DNA of 64,000 bases, from NCBI GenBank assembly GCA_002726245.1, contig PBSM01000160.1, positions 1-64,000 on the forward strand. The letters run 5' to 3'. Source of the DNA: Planctomycetaceae bacterium (lineage in GTDB: Bacteria; Planctomycetota; Planctomycetia; Pirellulales; Pirellulaceae). The notes under the pieces were generated by a model, which worked only from the letters and a program-made list of their open reading frames with translations, did not search any database and was not told the origin of the DNA. Positions 27,021 to 35,353 of this stretch are shown here, one piece after another; within the stretch, counting starts at the first letter, position 1, and the number at the start of each line of letters is the position of its first letter. A program made the translations under genes and the position numbers.

Positions 27021-27406
27021 ATAGCTTGACCGTCCGCGCCGTCTTCTCCCGAGTCGTTCGCGCGGACACGTCCTCCTTTGGTGTTTAAGAGATCGTCAGC
27101 GATCACCAGTTCTTCGACCACCTTCCCTTGAACAATCGTTTCGTCAATGATCCGGGGAACATCCGCGGGCTTCACACCGCCGTACCAGATGCCTTCGGGA
27201 TAGATCACGACTGTCGGTCCGAGTTCACACTGATCCAGACAGCCCGCTTTGTTAGCTCGAACCAACGGATTCAAGCCTCGCTTCTTGACTTCGGCTTTGA
27301 AGAGATTCCGCAACGTCTCCGACCCATCCGGATCACAGCACCCACGGGCATGTCCCTCGCTCCGTCGATTGCAACAAACGAAGATGTGATGAGTGAATGC
27401 GGGCAT
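27017..27406 (-). CDS. thioredoxin-like 2Fe-2S ferredoxin
   Basis: A 129-residue small ferredoxin of the thioredoxin-like [2Fe-2S] type (NuoE/Shethna-like). HHIFVCCNRR (C11, C12), GCC (C23, C24) and KAGCLDQCELGP (C56, C60) provide the cysteine set. VVIYPEGIWYGGV and IDETIVQGKVVEELVI complete the fold. Such ferredoxins usually serve unknown redox partners. Here translational coupling to trkA is notable, because it puts a redox protein in a potassium-uptake operon. ATG 27406 begins MPAFTHHIFV, the usual start for this family. Confidence 0.88.
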   Translation of the reverse strand: MPAFTHHIFVCCNRRSEGHARGCCDPDGSETLRNLFKAEVKKRGLNPLVRANKAGCLDQCELGPTVVIYPEGIWYGGVKPADVPRIIDETIVQGKVVEELVIADDLLNTKGGRVRANDSGEDGADGQAI

Positions 27407-27466
27407 CGTTAGGCGAATGAGTCGTGTGGCGCGAACAAAGCGGTCTCGGTGGCGTTGCGCTGTCGC

Positions 27467-27670
27467 TCAGATTGCCCACGAGATCACATACAAGATCCCG
27501 AAGATGATTGACATGAAGCTAACAATCCAAACGGCCGCACGCAACGCGTTGTTCAAGATCGGTCCCATCAGCTCATGCCGAGTCGCCCCGTAAACGAGAC
27601 TGACCGCGACGATGAGAGGGATGGCGTACCACAAACGATTGTGAACGGCGGCTGCGAGGAGTTCGAACAT
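27467..27670 (-). CDS. small two-helix membrane protein
   Basis: A 67-residue protein with two hydrophobic segments (about 15-28 and 45-66) separated by a short loop, ARHELMGPILNN. It ends ISWAI. It resembles small planctomycete-conserved membrane proteins next to the gene that follows, but I can name no family. ATG 27670 is chosen as the only good start. It lies between the ferredoxin-like gene and another membrane-protein gene on the same strand, probably in one transcript. Confidence 0.65.
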   Translation of the reverse strand: MFELLAAAVHNRLWYAIPLIVAVSLVYGATRHELMGPILNNALRAAVWIVSFMSIIFGILYVISWAI

Positions 27671-27697
27671 ATCTAGGGGGCTTCGCGCTGAAGTTGC

Positions 27698-28273
27698 CTA
27701 ACCACTCTTCTTCTTGCCATCTGGGGGCGGCTTCTCCGACTGATCCTCCGGCACGAGGATCATTGGCCCAGAACAGGCATCATAAATCGCTAAGATGTTC
27801 AACAAGCCGGCGATCATTGTGTACAGCGTTCCCAACTCGAAGAACGTATGGTAGCGAAGATGCCATTGAGCCAGCTCGTCATCTTGCAACTCCCACGACG
27901 ATGCCGAGTCGCTCACGACGTTGCGGGGAGGTGCCATGAAGCCGTTGAGCAGCGGTTCCTTGTTATCCCGCACCCGCCGACTCTGCACGATCGCGGGAAA
28001 CGCCGGAGCGCCGACGCCAAGCTGGCACAGATAATGCCATCGATGATCGTTCGCGGTCCAGGAAGCATAGACGACGTGGCCACTGCCGAGCCCCAGACCG
28101 AAGACCCAGGTACCCAGAATGCATGCCATGAACAGGATGCCCTTGGCATAGCGTCGCTGATAAATGTGTCCTGCGCCAGGCCAGAGCCACGCCCACACGC
28201 CGGCAACGACCGGGTTACGTAGGTCGATTTCGATAACGTCGTCAGCGGCTGGCGAGTTGTTCTCGTCCGGCAT
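27698..28273 (-). CDS. planctomycete-conserved membrane protein (TM2-like; DUF6677-type?)
   Basis: A protein of about 191 residues with an acidic start (MPDENNSPAADDVIEIDLRNP) and then VAGVWAWLWPGAGHIYQRRYAKGILFM, similar to the TM2-type 'PGxGHxYxG(R)xxKG' hairpin. A second hydrophobic pair follows, and the tail is lysine-rich (PPPDGKKKSG). A further ATG at 28288 adds five residues. I believe this corresponds to a DUF6677-like family but am not certain. The role is unknown. It lies upstream of and in line with the small membrane protein and the ferredoxin/Trk operon. Confidence 0.7.
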   Translation of the reverse strand: MPDENNSPAADDVIEIDLRNPVVAGVWAWLWPGAGHIYQRRYAKGILFMACILGTWVFGLGLGSGHVVYASWTANDHRWHYLCQLGVGAPAFPAIVQSRRVRDNKEPLLNGFMAPPRNVVSDSASSWELQDDELAQWHLRYHTFFELGTLYTMIAGLLNILAIYDACSGPMILVPEDQSEKPPPDGKKKSG

Positions 28274-28512
28274 CGCCGAATCCTCCACAGTCAGTGCAAA
28301 GCAAACCGCCCATTCTAGTCAACTTGTGAGCCCCGGCTAGATCACATCGGAAAGGCAACTAGCAGTATTCGCTCTGTTTCCCCGAAGCTTGCCAGCCATA
28401 ATCCTCCGCCTTGCCCAAGCTTCCAGTGCCGAAGCGCCTTGACGCTAGCGGCCTCTTCGCATACGCAACGTATGAGTCCATCACGAGTTCCGCCCTCACA
28501 GAACAGGACACG

Positions 28513-29217
28513 ATGAGCCGCCGCTTCTTCTTTGATTCTCCGATTGTTGGGAACGCTGTCGAGTTGACAGGGCCCGAGGCCCAGCATCTTGCCAAAGTGA
28601 TGCGCGCCAAGGCTGGGGACGAAGTCACTCTATTTGATGGGTGTGGATTCGAATTCACTGCCGAAGTGACGACCGTGGCGCGCTCCGCCATCGAACTGCA
28701 AATCGTCGAGCAACGCGAAGTTGACCGTGAACTTCTTTTCGAGTTGACGCTTGCCGTCGCGCTCCCAAAGGGTGATCGACAACGTTGGCTTGTCGAAAAA
28801 CTTGTCGAACTCGGCTGCACGCGATTGCAACCGATCCTGACGACTCGCGGAGTAGCTCAACCGACCGGCAATGCACGTGCCCGACTTGAGCGAGCCGTCA
28901 TCGAAGCTTCCAAGCAATGTGGCCGCAACCGCCTGATGGTGATTGCCACGCCACAACAGGTAGCCGACATCTTGGCGACAGCCGATAGAATCACAACCCG
29001 TTTGTTTGCCCATCCAGGCGATGGTGAGACGAACCTCGAACATGCCCGCGAGCCAGGCAGCAGGACGGTCGTAGCCGTCGGTCCCGAAGGCGGTTTTACG
29101 CCGGAAGAGTTGGCGATGGCAGAAGCGGAACAATGGAGTCGAGTGAAACTCGGGCCTCGCATCTTACGCACCGAGACAGCCGCCGTAGCCTGCGCGTCAC
29201 TGTTAGCATGCGGTTGA
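28513..29217 (+). CDS. rsmE: 16S rRNA (uracil(1498)-N(3))-methyltransferase RsmE
   Basis: A 234-residue SPOUT-class methyltransferase that methylates U1498 of 16S rRNA. The start MSRRFFFD at 28513 is the family's normal N-terminus; the open frame to 28411 is ignored. LTGPEAQHLAKVMRAKAGDEVTLFDG forms the PUA-like N-domain. AVALPKGDRQRWLVEKLVELG, GRNRL and the knot residues VAVGPEGGFTPEELAMAEAE, LGPRILRTETAA form the catalytic part. It is convergent with the TPR cluster, with a double hairpin between them. Confidence 0.95.
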   Translation: MSRRFFFDSPIVGNAVELTGPEAQHLAKVMRAKAGDEVTLFDGCGFEFTAEVTTVARSAIELQIVEQREVDRELLFELTLAVALPKGDRQRWLVEKLVELGCTRLQPILTTRGVAQPTGNARARLERAVIEASKQCGRNRLMVIATPQQVADILATADRITTRLFAHPGDGETNLEHAREPGSRTVVAVGPEGGFTPEELAMAEAEQWSRVKLGPRILRTETAAVACASLLACG

Positions 29218-29267
29218 GTCCGCCTCGGCGAGGCGGACCTACGTAGGTCTCTCTCGCCGAGAGAGAC
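29218..29267. repeat. paired hairpins around CTACGTAG, between convergent genes
   Basis: Two perfect 21-base hairpins (GTCCGCCTCGGCGAGGCGGAC, stem 8-9, at 29218-29238, and a GTCTCTCTCG...AGAGAC hairpin at 29247-29267) flank a central CTACGTAG palindrome. The element begins immediately after the rsmE stop codon. It could act as a two-way terminator; a half copy lies at 60368-60393. Confidence 0.7.
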
Positions 29268-29295
29268 CCTGTGACGCGACCGACATACAAGAGCG

Positions 29296-31149
29296 TCACT
29301 CGTCCTTCGCTCCGCCCAGTGTCACGGTGATCTTGTACTTGGTTTGCAGATGGGCGTGGGCTTGGCTGGCGTAGCGGTCTTTGGGGAAGTTCTTGCACAC
29401 TTGCTGGAAGGCTTTGATGGCGGATTCCTTCTTGCCAGCTTGTTCATTGGTGTAGCCAATCTGCAACATCGCCCAAGGAGCCGTCTTTGGAGCGCCGCCG
29501 ACAATTTGGTTGTACAGGATGACCGCTTCGCCATACTCTTTGAGCGCGCGGTGACACCCGGCCATCTCTTGGTAGTTACTGGGGAAGTTATTGCACTGCC
29601 GGTAGTAGCCAATCGCCTCCTTGTGCTTACCGCCGTCCCGGTAACTCGTTGCCATCAGCCACAGCCATCGATCAGCGTTCTCGCTGTCAGTCTTCATCAA
29701 CTCGTTGTAGATGGCGATCGCTTGATCGTACTTGCGAGCCTCACGATAAGCATTCGCAACCTCGCTGCTCCATTTGGCTTGATTGTCTGGGTCGGCAGCG
29801 ACATTGCGCTGATAGGCCTGAACAGCGGCTTCGTAGTTCTGCTGCTGGCGATAGCTGTAAGCAATCTGATTCTGCGCCTCGATCTTGTTCTCGAACTTTG
29901 CGTACTGCTGCCGCGCCTGGTCGTACTTGGTGATCGACTTGTACCAATCGCCGAGTCGCTGCAGCGTCTTATCATTTGCTCCAAATGCCTTGAGCGCCTG
30001 ATCGTAGATCTCCGCAACCTTCTCCTCGCGACGCGCCGCCGCCTGCAAGTCGGCCATGTAGTACCAATGATTCAACGCGGCTTGCTTCGCTTCGGGAGTT
30101 GAGCGATCGGTGGGGATTTGTTGCCTGATCCAAGCAACACCTTGATCCGCGATCTGCTCGCCCTTGTTCTTCGTTTCGTCTTTGCTGACGAGACGACTAA
30201 CTGGACCTCGCGCATGGTTCGACACTTGATAAACGGCCTGCTCGTCGGAGTAGGTTGTTTCCAAAGCCTTCACACCGTCATTGAACAATCCCCTTTCAAA
30301 CGAATAGGTTGCCAATTGCTGAGACGCACGCACACAATGATTCGTTGATTCGCGGGTCCTTTCGGTATCGAAGGTCAAACGCTTCCACAGTTTGACACGT
30401 GTTTCAACGTCATCATCGATCGTCGTGATATCGATCAGGTCAACCACTGCGTAGACTGCGGACAGATGCTTCGGGTGATCGTCCAGAACGACTTGATACG
30501 CTTTCTTTGCTTTGCGAACTTCGCCGATATCTTTGTAGCCACGTCCGATATAGTACGCCGCCGCGACCGCTTCCGGCGAATCAGGCCAGTAGTCGATAAC
30601 CGATTGAAACCCTTCTTTGATCGCGGTGTTCTGCTGTCGCAGTTCGATCTTGCAGAGGCTCCATTTGAGTTGCGCATATGGAGCACCTTCGCTGCCTTCA
30701 TAGAGCGTCAGAAACTTCTCGTATTCAGAGACCGCGACTTTGTAGTTCTTGTCGCGGTAGTATTTCTCCGCGATGTTGAGCTGATAGCGTTCCACTTCAC
30801 GCAGCTTGGCCCAGCGCTCGAGTGATAACTCGTCGAGACGCGCTGCAGAGGCCGTTGGGATGGACGACAAGCAGCCGATCATCGCAATCACCAAGGCAAT
30901 GCTGTGATCCCTTAGCCGCGGAGCGGCGGCATGTAATAGCCTGGGGCGTAAGCCCCAGGTACGCGTTTGTGCAAACCGCACAGAGCTCCGGAGGGGCGAC
31001 ACTACGCGGCCCCCACACGGCATGGTGTCGCCCCTTCGGGGCTTTGGATTCTGTGGGTATCCACCGTCCTGGGGCTCACGCCCCAGGCTATTTGCTGTCG
31101 TCCCTTCGGGACTGAATGGGTTTGCGTTGCGTTGTAGTCGCTGCGTCAT
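29296..31149 (-). CDS. exported TPR protein with a repeat inserted before its signal core
   Basis: I start this at ATG 31149, five bases after the stop of the DUF4159 gene, giving 617 residues. Residues 1-10 (MTQRLQRNAN) are followed by about 68 residues encoded by a palindromic repeat (for example SPLRSSVRFAQTRTWGLRPR), then by the true signal core ALVIAMIGCLSSIPTASA. The mature part is about ten tetratricopeptide repeats, such as YKVAVSEYEKFLTLYEGSEG, KYDQARQQYAKFE, NYEAAVQAYQRNVAADPDNQ and KESAIKAFQQVCKNFPKDRYA. It is probably a periplasmic scaffold and the last gene of the ExbB/ExbD cluster. Whether the repeat-bearing presequence is functional, or a downstream GTG is used, is open. Confidence 0.8.
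   Translation of the reverse strand: MTQRLQRNANPFSPEGTTANSLGREPQDGGYPQNPKPRRGDTMPCGGRVVSPLRSSVRFAQTRTWGLRPRLLHAAAPRLRDHSIALVIAMIGCLSSIPTASAARLDELSLERWAKLREVERYQLNIAEKYYRDKNYKVAVSEYEKFLTLYEGSEGAPYAQLKWSLCKIELRQQNTAIKEGFQSVIDYWPDSPEAVAAAYYIGRGYKDIGEVRKAKKAYQVVLDDHPKHLSAVYAVVDLIDITTIDDDVETRVKLWKRLTFDTERTRESTNHCVRASQQLATYSFERGLFNDGVKALETTYSDEQAVYQVSNHARGPVSRLVSKDETKNKGEQIADQGVAWIRQQIPTDRSTPEAKQAALNHWYYMADLQAAARREEKVAEIYDQALKAFGANDKTLQRLGDWYKSITKYDQARQQYAKFENKIEAQNQIAYSYRQQQNYEAAVQAYQRNVAADPDNQAKWSSEVANAYREARKYDQAIAIYNELMKTDSENADRWLWLMATSYRDGGKHKEAIGYYRQCNNFPSNYQEMAGCHRALKEYGEAVILYNQIVGGAPKTAPWAMLQIGYTNEQAGKKESAIKAFQQVCKNFPKDRYASQAHAHLQTKYKITVTLGGAKDE
30911..31118. repeat. long palindromic repeat (family 'GGGGCTTACGCCCC') read as protein
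   Basis: About 208 bp with nested inverted repeats: CCTGGGGCGTAAGCCCCAGG, a CCGGAGGGGCGACA / TGTCGCCCCTTCGGGG pair in the middle, CCTGGGGCTCACGCCCCAGG, and GTCCCTTCGGGAC at the end. A related copy lies at 58408-58608. Here it is open in the frame of the TPR gene. Confidence 0.85.
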
Positions 31150-31154
31150 ATCAC

Positions 31155-32663
31155 TCACTTCTTTCGCTGTTGCCGCGAGAACAACCATTTACTGTACTCG
31201 GCGTGCGCGTAAAAGATAACATTCGTGCCGAGTTGATAACAAGCTTCATAAATCTCAGGCGAGACGCCGGAGTGATCGTCGGTCCATGCGTCGCCGATGT
31301 CTCCCGGATGATAATAACACACCAGCCGTCCATCGACTCGCCAGCCGAGCGCGTCTTTGCCGCCATGCGGAGCCACGTATGGCAGAAACGGAATCTGGAA
31401 CGGCACGCGATGAATCATATCATCGAGCGGGATTCGGCTCGGACGGACATTCGGTAGCACGCGATTCATCATTCCCACAAACTGGTTGTGGAAGCCATCG
31501 CTGCCTCCGTTGTCGCCGAAGATCATGCCGTGCTTTTCCAGCAGATACTCGCGGAGGATCTTCACTTCACTATCTGAGAGCGAGATGTTCCGCTGGCCCG
31601 TCAGATAAACCATGGGTGGGCTCTTCTCGGCGGGAAAGTTCTTGAGTTGTACGATCGTCCGCGACTCGGTCCGTTTGGCGACTTTCTGTTTGGTGCGAAC
31701 GCCGTATTCGATCAGCATGTTCACGTCGGCACCGATGCCAAAGTCTTGATCCCAGTCGCCGCCTGCATACTCCAGCCGAATGAAACGCACTTGCCCTTGC
31801 TTTGTGCCACCAGCGAAGCCAGCCCCCGCGCCTTGGCCGTATCCAACCGTGTATGCGTGCTTGGTGATCTCGGTCAATTGCAGCTTCACCTCATCGATGG
31901 GAGGCACTTTGAAGCTGATCGCGCTGAACGGATTGATGACGTATTTCTTCTTGATAACTTTCTGCACCTTGACCGTTTGCGAGATCGTCTGCTGCTGACC
32001 GCCACCCGCCGGCATCTCGTACAGTTCGCGGCAACCACCCATCTGCGTGAAAACTAAGAACATCAGCATGAAAGCGATCGAGTAACTCGCGAGCGCTGCG
32101 ACCGACTGATTCAGCTTTGGTGTGTGGCCCCCGTAATACCACGCCTCCGGATCCAACGGATGGTTGCTCCGCTGGTCAGTCGCCTGGTCGAACGCTTGCG
32201 CCTCCGTATTCGGATCGAGCACAATCGGCATTTCGGCGCGGGCAGCTTGCCGCTGCGATTCGAACTGCTGTGAAGCTCGTTCAACTCCCCACACAATCCA
32301 CGCGAGGCCGACGAAGAACAACGCAGCAGTACCAACTCTCGCAAGCTGTGTGCGAGCGATGTCCCATTCCGCGAGATCGTAGGAGAAGACGCTGAGTTGC
32401 CAAAGAAAGACGAAAGCAATCGTCAATACAATGCATAACGTGATCGGATGACGTTGTTTCGGGCTTCTCGCCCAGCGAATCCAAGCGATGGAAATCGGCA
32501 GCGAGGCGGCGAAGACAATCGCCTGGCACCAGGTCACGACTTGCCAATCCAACTGAATCCACATCCAGTTCGTAAGGCAGATCGCCCATACGATTCCAAA
32601 CGCGCCGGTCAATCTTAACCGGTGTGACGGTATGGACAGGCTGTGGGGCTCGGCTTCCATCAA
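31155..32663 (-). CDS. multi-pass membrane protein with C-terminal DUF4159 domain
   Basis: A 502-residue protein. The N-terminal 210 residues hold about five membrane helices (around 18-36, 44-62, 73-95, 110-128, 188-206). A linker with the hydrophobic motif VINPFSAISFKVPP leads to DUF4159 (about 285-495): QVRFIRLEYAGGDWDQDFGIGADVNMLIEYGVRTKQKV, MVYLTGQRNISLSDSE, GMIFGDNGG, YVAPHGGKDALGWRVDGRLVCYYHPGDIGDAW and NVIFYAHAEYSKWL. DUF4159 resembles a glutamine-amidotransferase-like fold, function unknown. It sits among ExbB/ExbD and TPR genes, so it may couple the stator to the large exported proteins. The TGA at 31155 is followed at once by the TPR start. Confidence 0.87.
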   Translation of the reverse strand: MMEAEPHSLSIPSHRLRLTGAFGIVWAICLTNWMWIQLDWQVVTWCQAIVFAASLPISIAWIRWARSPKQRHPITLCIVLTIAFVFLWQLSVFSYDLAEWDIARTQLARVGTAALFFVGLAWIVWGVERASQQFESQRQAARAEMPIVLDPNTEAQAFDQATDQRSNHPLDPEAWYYGGHTPKLNQSVAALASYSIAFMLMFLVFTQMGGCRELYEMPAGGGQQQTISQTVKVQKVIKKKYVINPFSAISFKVPPIDEVKLQLTEITKHAYTVGYGQGAGAGFAGGTKQGQVRFIRLEYAGGDWDQDFGIGADVNMLIEYGVRTKQKVAKRTESRTIVQLKNFPAEKSPPMVYLTGQRNISLSDSEVKILREYLLEKHGMIFGDNGGSDGFHNQFVGMMNRVLPNVRPSRIPLDDMIHRVPFQIPFLPYVAPHGGKDALGWRVDGRLVCYYHPGDIGDAWTDDHSGVSPEIYEACYQLGTNVIFYAHAEYSKWLFSRQQRKK

Positions 32664-32778
32664 AGCTCGTTATGTTCTTAGGAATGGGCCCAACGAATTG
32701 AGGAGATAGCGAATCTGTGCTACATCCCGCTTCGTTGTCGCCTTGATTCGTTGGGGCTCTCTTAAAACGTGTCGTCTT

Positions 32779-33285
32779 TCACTCAATCCCGTCCAGCAAC
32801 TTATCAAGCTTGCTATCCCTATCCAATGGATTCGAATTCGGGTCTGCGTCCGCGGCACCACTGATTCCCATCGCGTTTGCCGCGCGTTCGAGATCCGGCT
32901 CGGTGGACGAAGTTGTTGTCTCCTCGACATCAGCCGTTTCGGCGATGGCTGCCGCGTTTGTCGTCGCGGCATCGCTGGACGTCGAAGCTGGTTCCTTTTT
33001 CGCTACCGAAGTATCTCGGAACACGTAGGGAACGGCGGTGAACACCAGCAGCAACACCGCGCAACCCACAGTCGCCATCAGCGTGCTCTGCACAAGGCCA
33101 CTCTGCGCGACGGCACCCATGACTTCTTCTGGACTGCGGCCTTTGAGTTGACCAAGGAACTCTTGCAACTCAGCGGCCGACGCGCCACCATCTTCCTTGA
33201 GTTGTCTGAACTCCGCAGCCAGCCCGGCGCTGCCAACTTGTCGCTCTTCGAGATGTTGTCTAGTGCTGTCCATTTGATCCTCCAT
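32779..33285 (-). CDS. single-pass membrane protein of unknown function
   Basis: A 168-residue protein. A hydrophilic N-terminal part (EFRQLKEDGGASAAELQEFLGQLKGRSPEEVMGAVAQ) reads like a small helical bundle. A single membrane helix (STLMATVGCAVLLLVFTAVPYVF) lies at about 69-91. A low-complexity Ser/Thr/Ala/Glu tail (about 95-150) ends LDKLLDGIE. The topology, with a helix in the first third and a disordered periplasmic tail, loosely recalls a TonB-like linker, although no TonB C-domain is present. It lies between exbD and DUF4159 genes. The 55 bases ahead of it are a palindromic repeat. Confidence 0.7.
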   Translation of the reverse strand: MEDQMDSTRQHLEERQVGSAGLAAEFRQLKEDGGASAAELQEFLGQLKGRSPEEVMGAVAQSGLVQSTLMATVGCAVLLLVFTAVPYVFRDTSVAKKEPASTSSDAATTNAAAIAETADVEETTTSSTEPDLERAANAMGISGAADADPNSNPLDRDSKLDKLLDGIE

Positions 33286-33286
33286 T

Positions 33287-33339
33287 GTCGTCTTTCGCTC
33301 CGCGAAGGAACGCGCATCTTTCGCGGAGCAAATGGCGAC
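33287..33339. repeat. palindromic repeat (family D) filling a gene junction
   Basis: The left arm TCGTCTTTCGCTCCGCGAAG is inverted in TCTTTCGCGGAGCAAATGGCGAC. It occupies the whole gap between an exbD-like stop (33341) and the next start (33285). Related to 45633-45770. Confidence 0.75.
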
Positions 33340-33340
33340 T

Positions 33341-33745
33341 TTATTCCCGTTGTTCTTCTACAATATGAACGAGGTCTCCCCCCGCTTCGCTAATCGCTTC
33401 AATGACCGGTTCGAATCGCTGAGCCAGCGTCTCGTTATGCACTTTGACTAGCACGGTCCGCTCGCCTTGGGGGGCGTCGCCGAGTACTTCTTCGATCTGG
33501 CCGGCGAGTTGAGAAACTCCGATTTCCTGGCCGTTCAAGTACAGTTTATTGTCTTCATCGATCAGTACGCTGGCGAGCGAATGGCCGGCACTCTCTAATT
33601 GGCTTGCTTTGGCCGGTGTCCACTGCAAGTGGTTATCGTCTTGCATACGCGCCAGGATTACGAAGAAGATCAGCAGATTAAACGCAATGTCCCCCATCGC
33701 CATACTGGGGACAGTCGCTCGTGATGTGCGTCGGTTGATTTTCAT
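33341..33745 (-). CDS. ExbD/TolR-family biopolymer transport protein (copy 1)
   Basis: A 134-residue protein: short basic cytoplasmic tail (KINRRTSRATVPS), one membrane helix starting GDIAFNLLIFFVI, then a periplasmic domain (VLIDEDNKLYLNGQEIGVSQLAGQIEEVL, RTVLVKVHNETLAQRFEPVIEAISEAGGDLVHIVEE). D19 in the helix is the conserved proton-carrying aspartate of ExbD. It forms a proton-driven stator with the ExbB-like protein. I start at ATG 33745; the frame extends to 33784, but those codons come from a palindromic repeat. It is the second ExbD in the operon. Confidence 0.9.
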   Translation of the reverse strand: MKINRRTSRATVPSMAMGDIAFNLLIFFVILARMQDDNHLQWTPAKASQLESAGHSLASVLIDEDNKLYLNGQEIGVSQLAGQIEEVLGDAPQGERTVLVKVHNETLAQRFEPVIEAISEAGGDLVHIVEEQRE

Positions 33746-33873
33746 AGTAGCCCTCACGCTCCCGCGTGAGGATGGCGGAAGCACGAGTGAAGTCGGTTTT
33801 CGGTTCGAGTCTATTGGTTTGACAAAGTATGTTCGCCGGGCCGCTTCTCATCACGCGGAGCGTGATGGCTACC
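33746..33873. repeat. palindromic repeat (family C) filling a gene junction
   Basis: The left end is AGTAGCCCTCACGCTCCCGC and onward with GCGGAAGCACGA; the right end is CATCACGCGGAGCGTGATGGCTACC, inverted to it. It fills the entire gap between the two exbD genes, from the base after one start codon to the base before the other stop. Relatives are at 43114-43239 and 61089-61113. Confidence 0.85.
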
Positions 33874-34296
33874 CTACGGTACCTGCACTTCGCGTTCTTC
33901 TTCTAACTGTAACGTGATTACTCCGCCCGCGTCTTCGATCGACGTCGTAGCGAAGATCCAATGGTTGTAGGGAGTATCAGGAGCGCTCTTCACGACGACG
34001 ACCTTCTCGTCCGGCTGCGACTTCGCCGCTAATAGTGTTTTGAGCCGAGAGACCACTCGATTGTTGGGAATCGCATCACCGTTGACTAACACGGCCGTTC
34101 TCGTTAGCGCAACCTCAATGTTTTCGGTTTGTTTGTCTTCTTCCACGGTCTCGCTGCTGGGAATTGTCTGCTTTCGCCCGCTGTCAGGTTGGACCGACGC
34201 ACAGACCAAAAAGAACACAATCAGATTAAACGCGATATCGCCCGTCGCGCTCGACGGCGGCTCGACCAACAGCTTCGTTGTTCGCGCGATACGCAT
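33874..34296 (-). CDS. ExbD/TolR-family biopolymer transport protein (copy 2)
   Basis: A 140-residue ExbD homologue. It has a basic tail (RIARTTKLLVEPPSSAT), a membrane helix with the conserved aspartate D20 (GDIAFNLIVFFLVCAS), and a periplasmic domain with TAVLVNGDAIPNNRVVSRLKTLLAAKSQPDEKVVVVKSAPDTPYNHW and DAGGVITLQLEEE. It lies 3 bases after the exbB-like gene. Its periplasmic sequence differs strongly from the neighbouring ExbD, so the two may form a heteromeric stator as in the AglRQS or TolQR systems. That is inference. Confidence 0.9.
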   Translation of the reverse strand: MRIARTTKLLVEPPSSATGDIAFNLIVFFLVCASVQPDSGRKQTIPSSETVEEDKQTENIEVALTRTAVLVNGDAIPNNRVVSRLKTLLAAKSQPDEKVVVVKSAPDTPYNHWIFATTSIEDAGGVITLQLEEEREVQVP

Positions 34297-34299
34297 GCG

Positions 34300-35235
34300 T
34301 TAGCCACCACCTGTGAATTCGGATTCCATCGCCGCGGATGCACTGATGCCTGCGAGCGTCACCTTCAGCGTCACCGCTTCGATCAACTCCGTCGCGGACT
34401 CTTCAACATCCAAAACAAAACGGTTGATGACGCCAGTGAAGTAGTTAAACGCCATGAACGCCGGAATCCCGACAATCAAGCCGAAAGCAGTCGTCAGCAA
34501 CGCCACGCTGATACCGCCGGCGGCCGCCTCCACGATGTTCATCTCACCCATCTTCAACACGATGTCGTCGAACGACGTAATCATGCCCGCCACCGTGCCG
34601 AGGAAGCCGAGCATCGGAGCGACACTTGAAATCGTTGCCAAGATCGGGAGGTGACGTTCCAGCGCGGCAACAACATGCACGCTGTAATCATCCATCGCTT
34701 TAGTAACTTGCTCGCGGATCTTCCCCGGTTCGTCATGGATCTGTTGCACGACAAAGTACATTCGCAACCCGGCACTCAAGATCGCCGGCACCGGGCCTTG
34801 CTCGCGATCGCAAAGCTTCAACGCCTCCTCGACGCGATCCGCCAGCAGCAGGCTATGCACTTCCTCGCGCAAGGCGCTGCTGTCCGTCGATAACATCTTC
34901 AGGCTGCGATATCGCTCGATGATCACACCCGCTGCTAGGACCCCCATGATCATGATCGGCCACATAAAGATGCCGCCTTTGAGCAACAGCCCGATCGCGC
35001 CCGAACTCATGATCTCGTTCATTTTGTCGGCGACCGATGAGCCAGCAGCATCCATGCCGCCTTGCGGAGCTTCTGTGGCTTCACCTTTTGTAGACACATC
35101 TGCCGCGGCTGCAGTCGTGTTGCTGTCTGCTGCGGTTGACTCGGCGGCCTCGGCGCTGACAGGAGCCGCGGCAGGGTCTACGTCAGCGGGAGCTTGGCCG
35201 AGAAGAAGAGAAGTGAGTATCAGGAGGGTGTTCAT
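34300..35235 (-). CDS. MotA/TolQ/ExbB proton channel family protein
   Basis: A 311-residue ExbB-type protein. Its signal-like first hydrophobic stretch (LLILTSLLLGQAPA) and an Ala/Ser/Glu-rich linker (20-75) precede the first core helix (FMWPIMIMGVLAAGVIIERY). A long cytoplasmic loop (LREEVHSLLLADRVEEALKLCDREQGPVPAILSAGL) follows, then the MotA/ExbB core: LPILATISSVAPMLGFLGTVAGMITSFDDI and GISVALLTTAFGLIVGIPAFMAFNYF. The threonines and small residues expected in the proton path are present. Together with two ExbD genes downstream it forms a proton-motive-force stator. No tonB is seen nearby. Confidence 0.93.
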   Translation of the reverse strand: MNTLLILTSLLLGQAPADVDPAAAPVSAEAAESTAADSNTTAAAADVSTKGEATEAPQGGMDAAGSSVADKMNEIMSSGAIGLLLKGGIFMWPIMIMGVLAAGVIIERYRSLKMLSTDSSALREEVHSLLLADRVEEALKLCDREQGPVPAILSAGLRMYFVVQQIHDEPGKIREQVTKAMDDYSVHVVAALERHLPILATISSVAPMLGFLGTVAGMITSFDDIVLKMGEMNIVEAAAGGISVALLTTAFGLIVGIPAFMAFNYFTGVINRFVLDVEESATELIEAVTLKVTLAGISASAAMESEFTGGG

Positions 35236-35265
35236 GAATCGTTTGGTCTCTTTGTCGTATGGTAT

Positions 35266-35340
35266 CGTTTAACCGCAAGCCGAAGGCGTGTGCTTCGGCC
35301 CCGGCGCGTGAAGCGCACGCCTCCGGCTTGCGGTTAAACG
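35266..35340. repeat. palindromic repeat (family B)
   Basis: 31-bp inverted arms built on GTTTAACCGCAAGCC (35266-35296 and 35310-35340), with two or three mismatches. It lies in the 118-base gap between the giant TPR gene and exbB. Relatives: 43080-43110 (half) and 47188-47260. Confidence 0.9.
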
Positions 35341-35353
35341 AAGAGCTCGGCTC

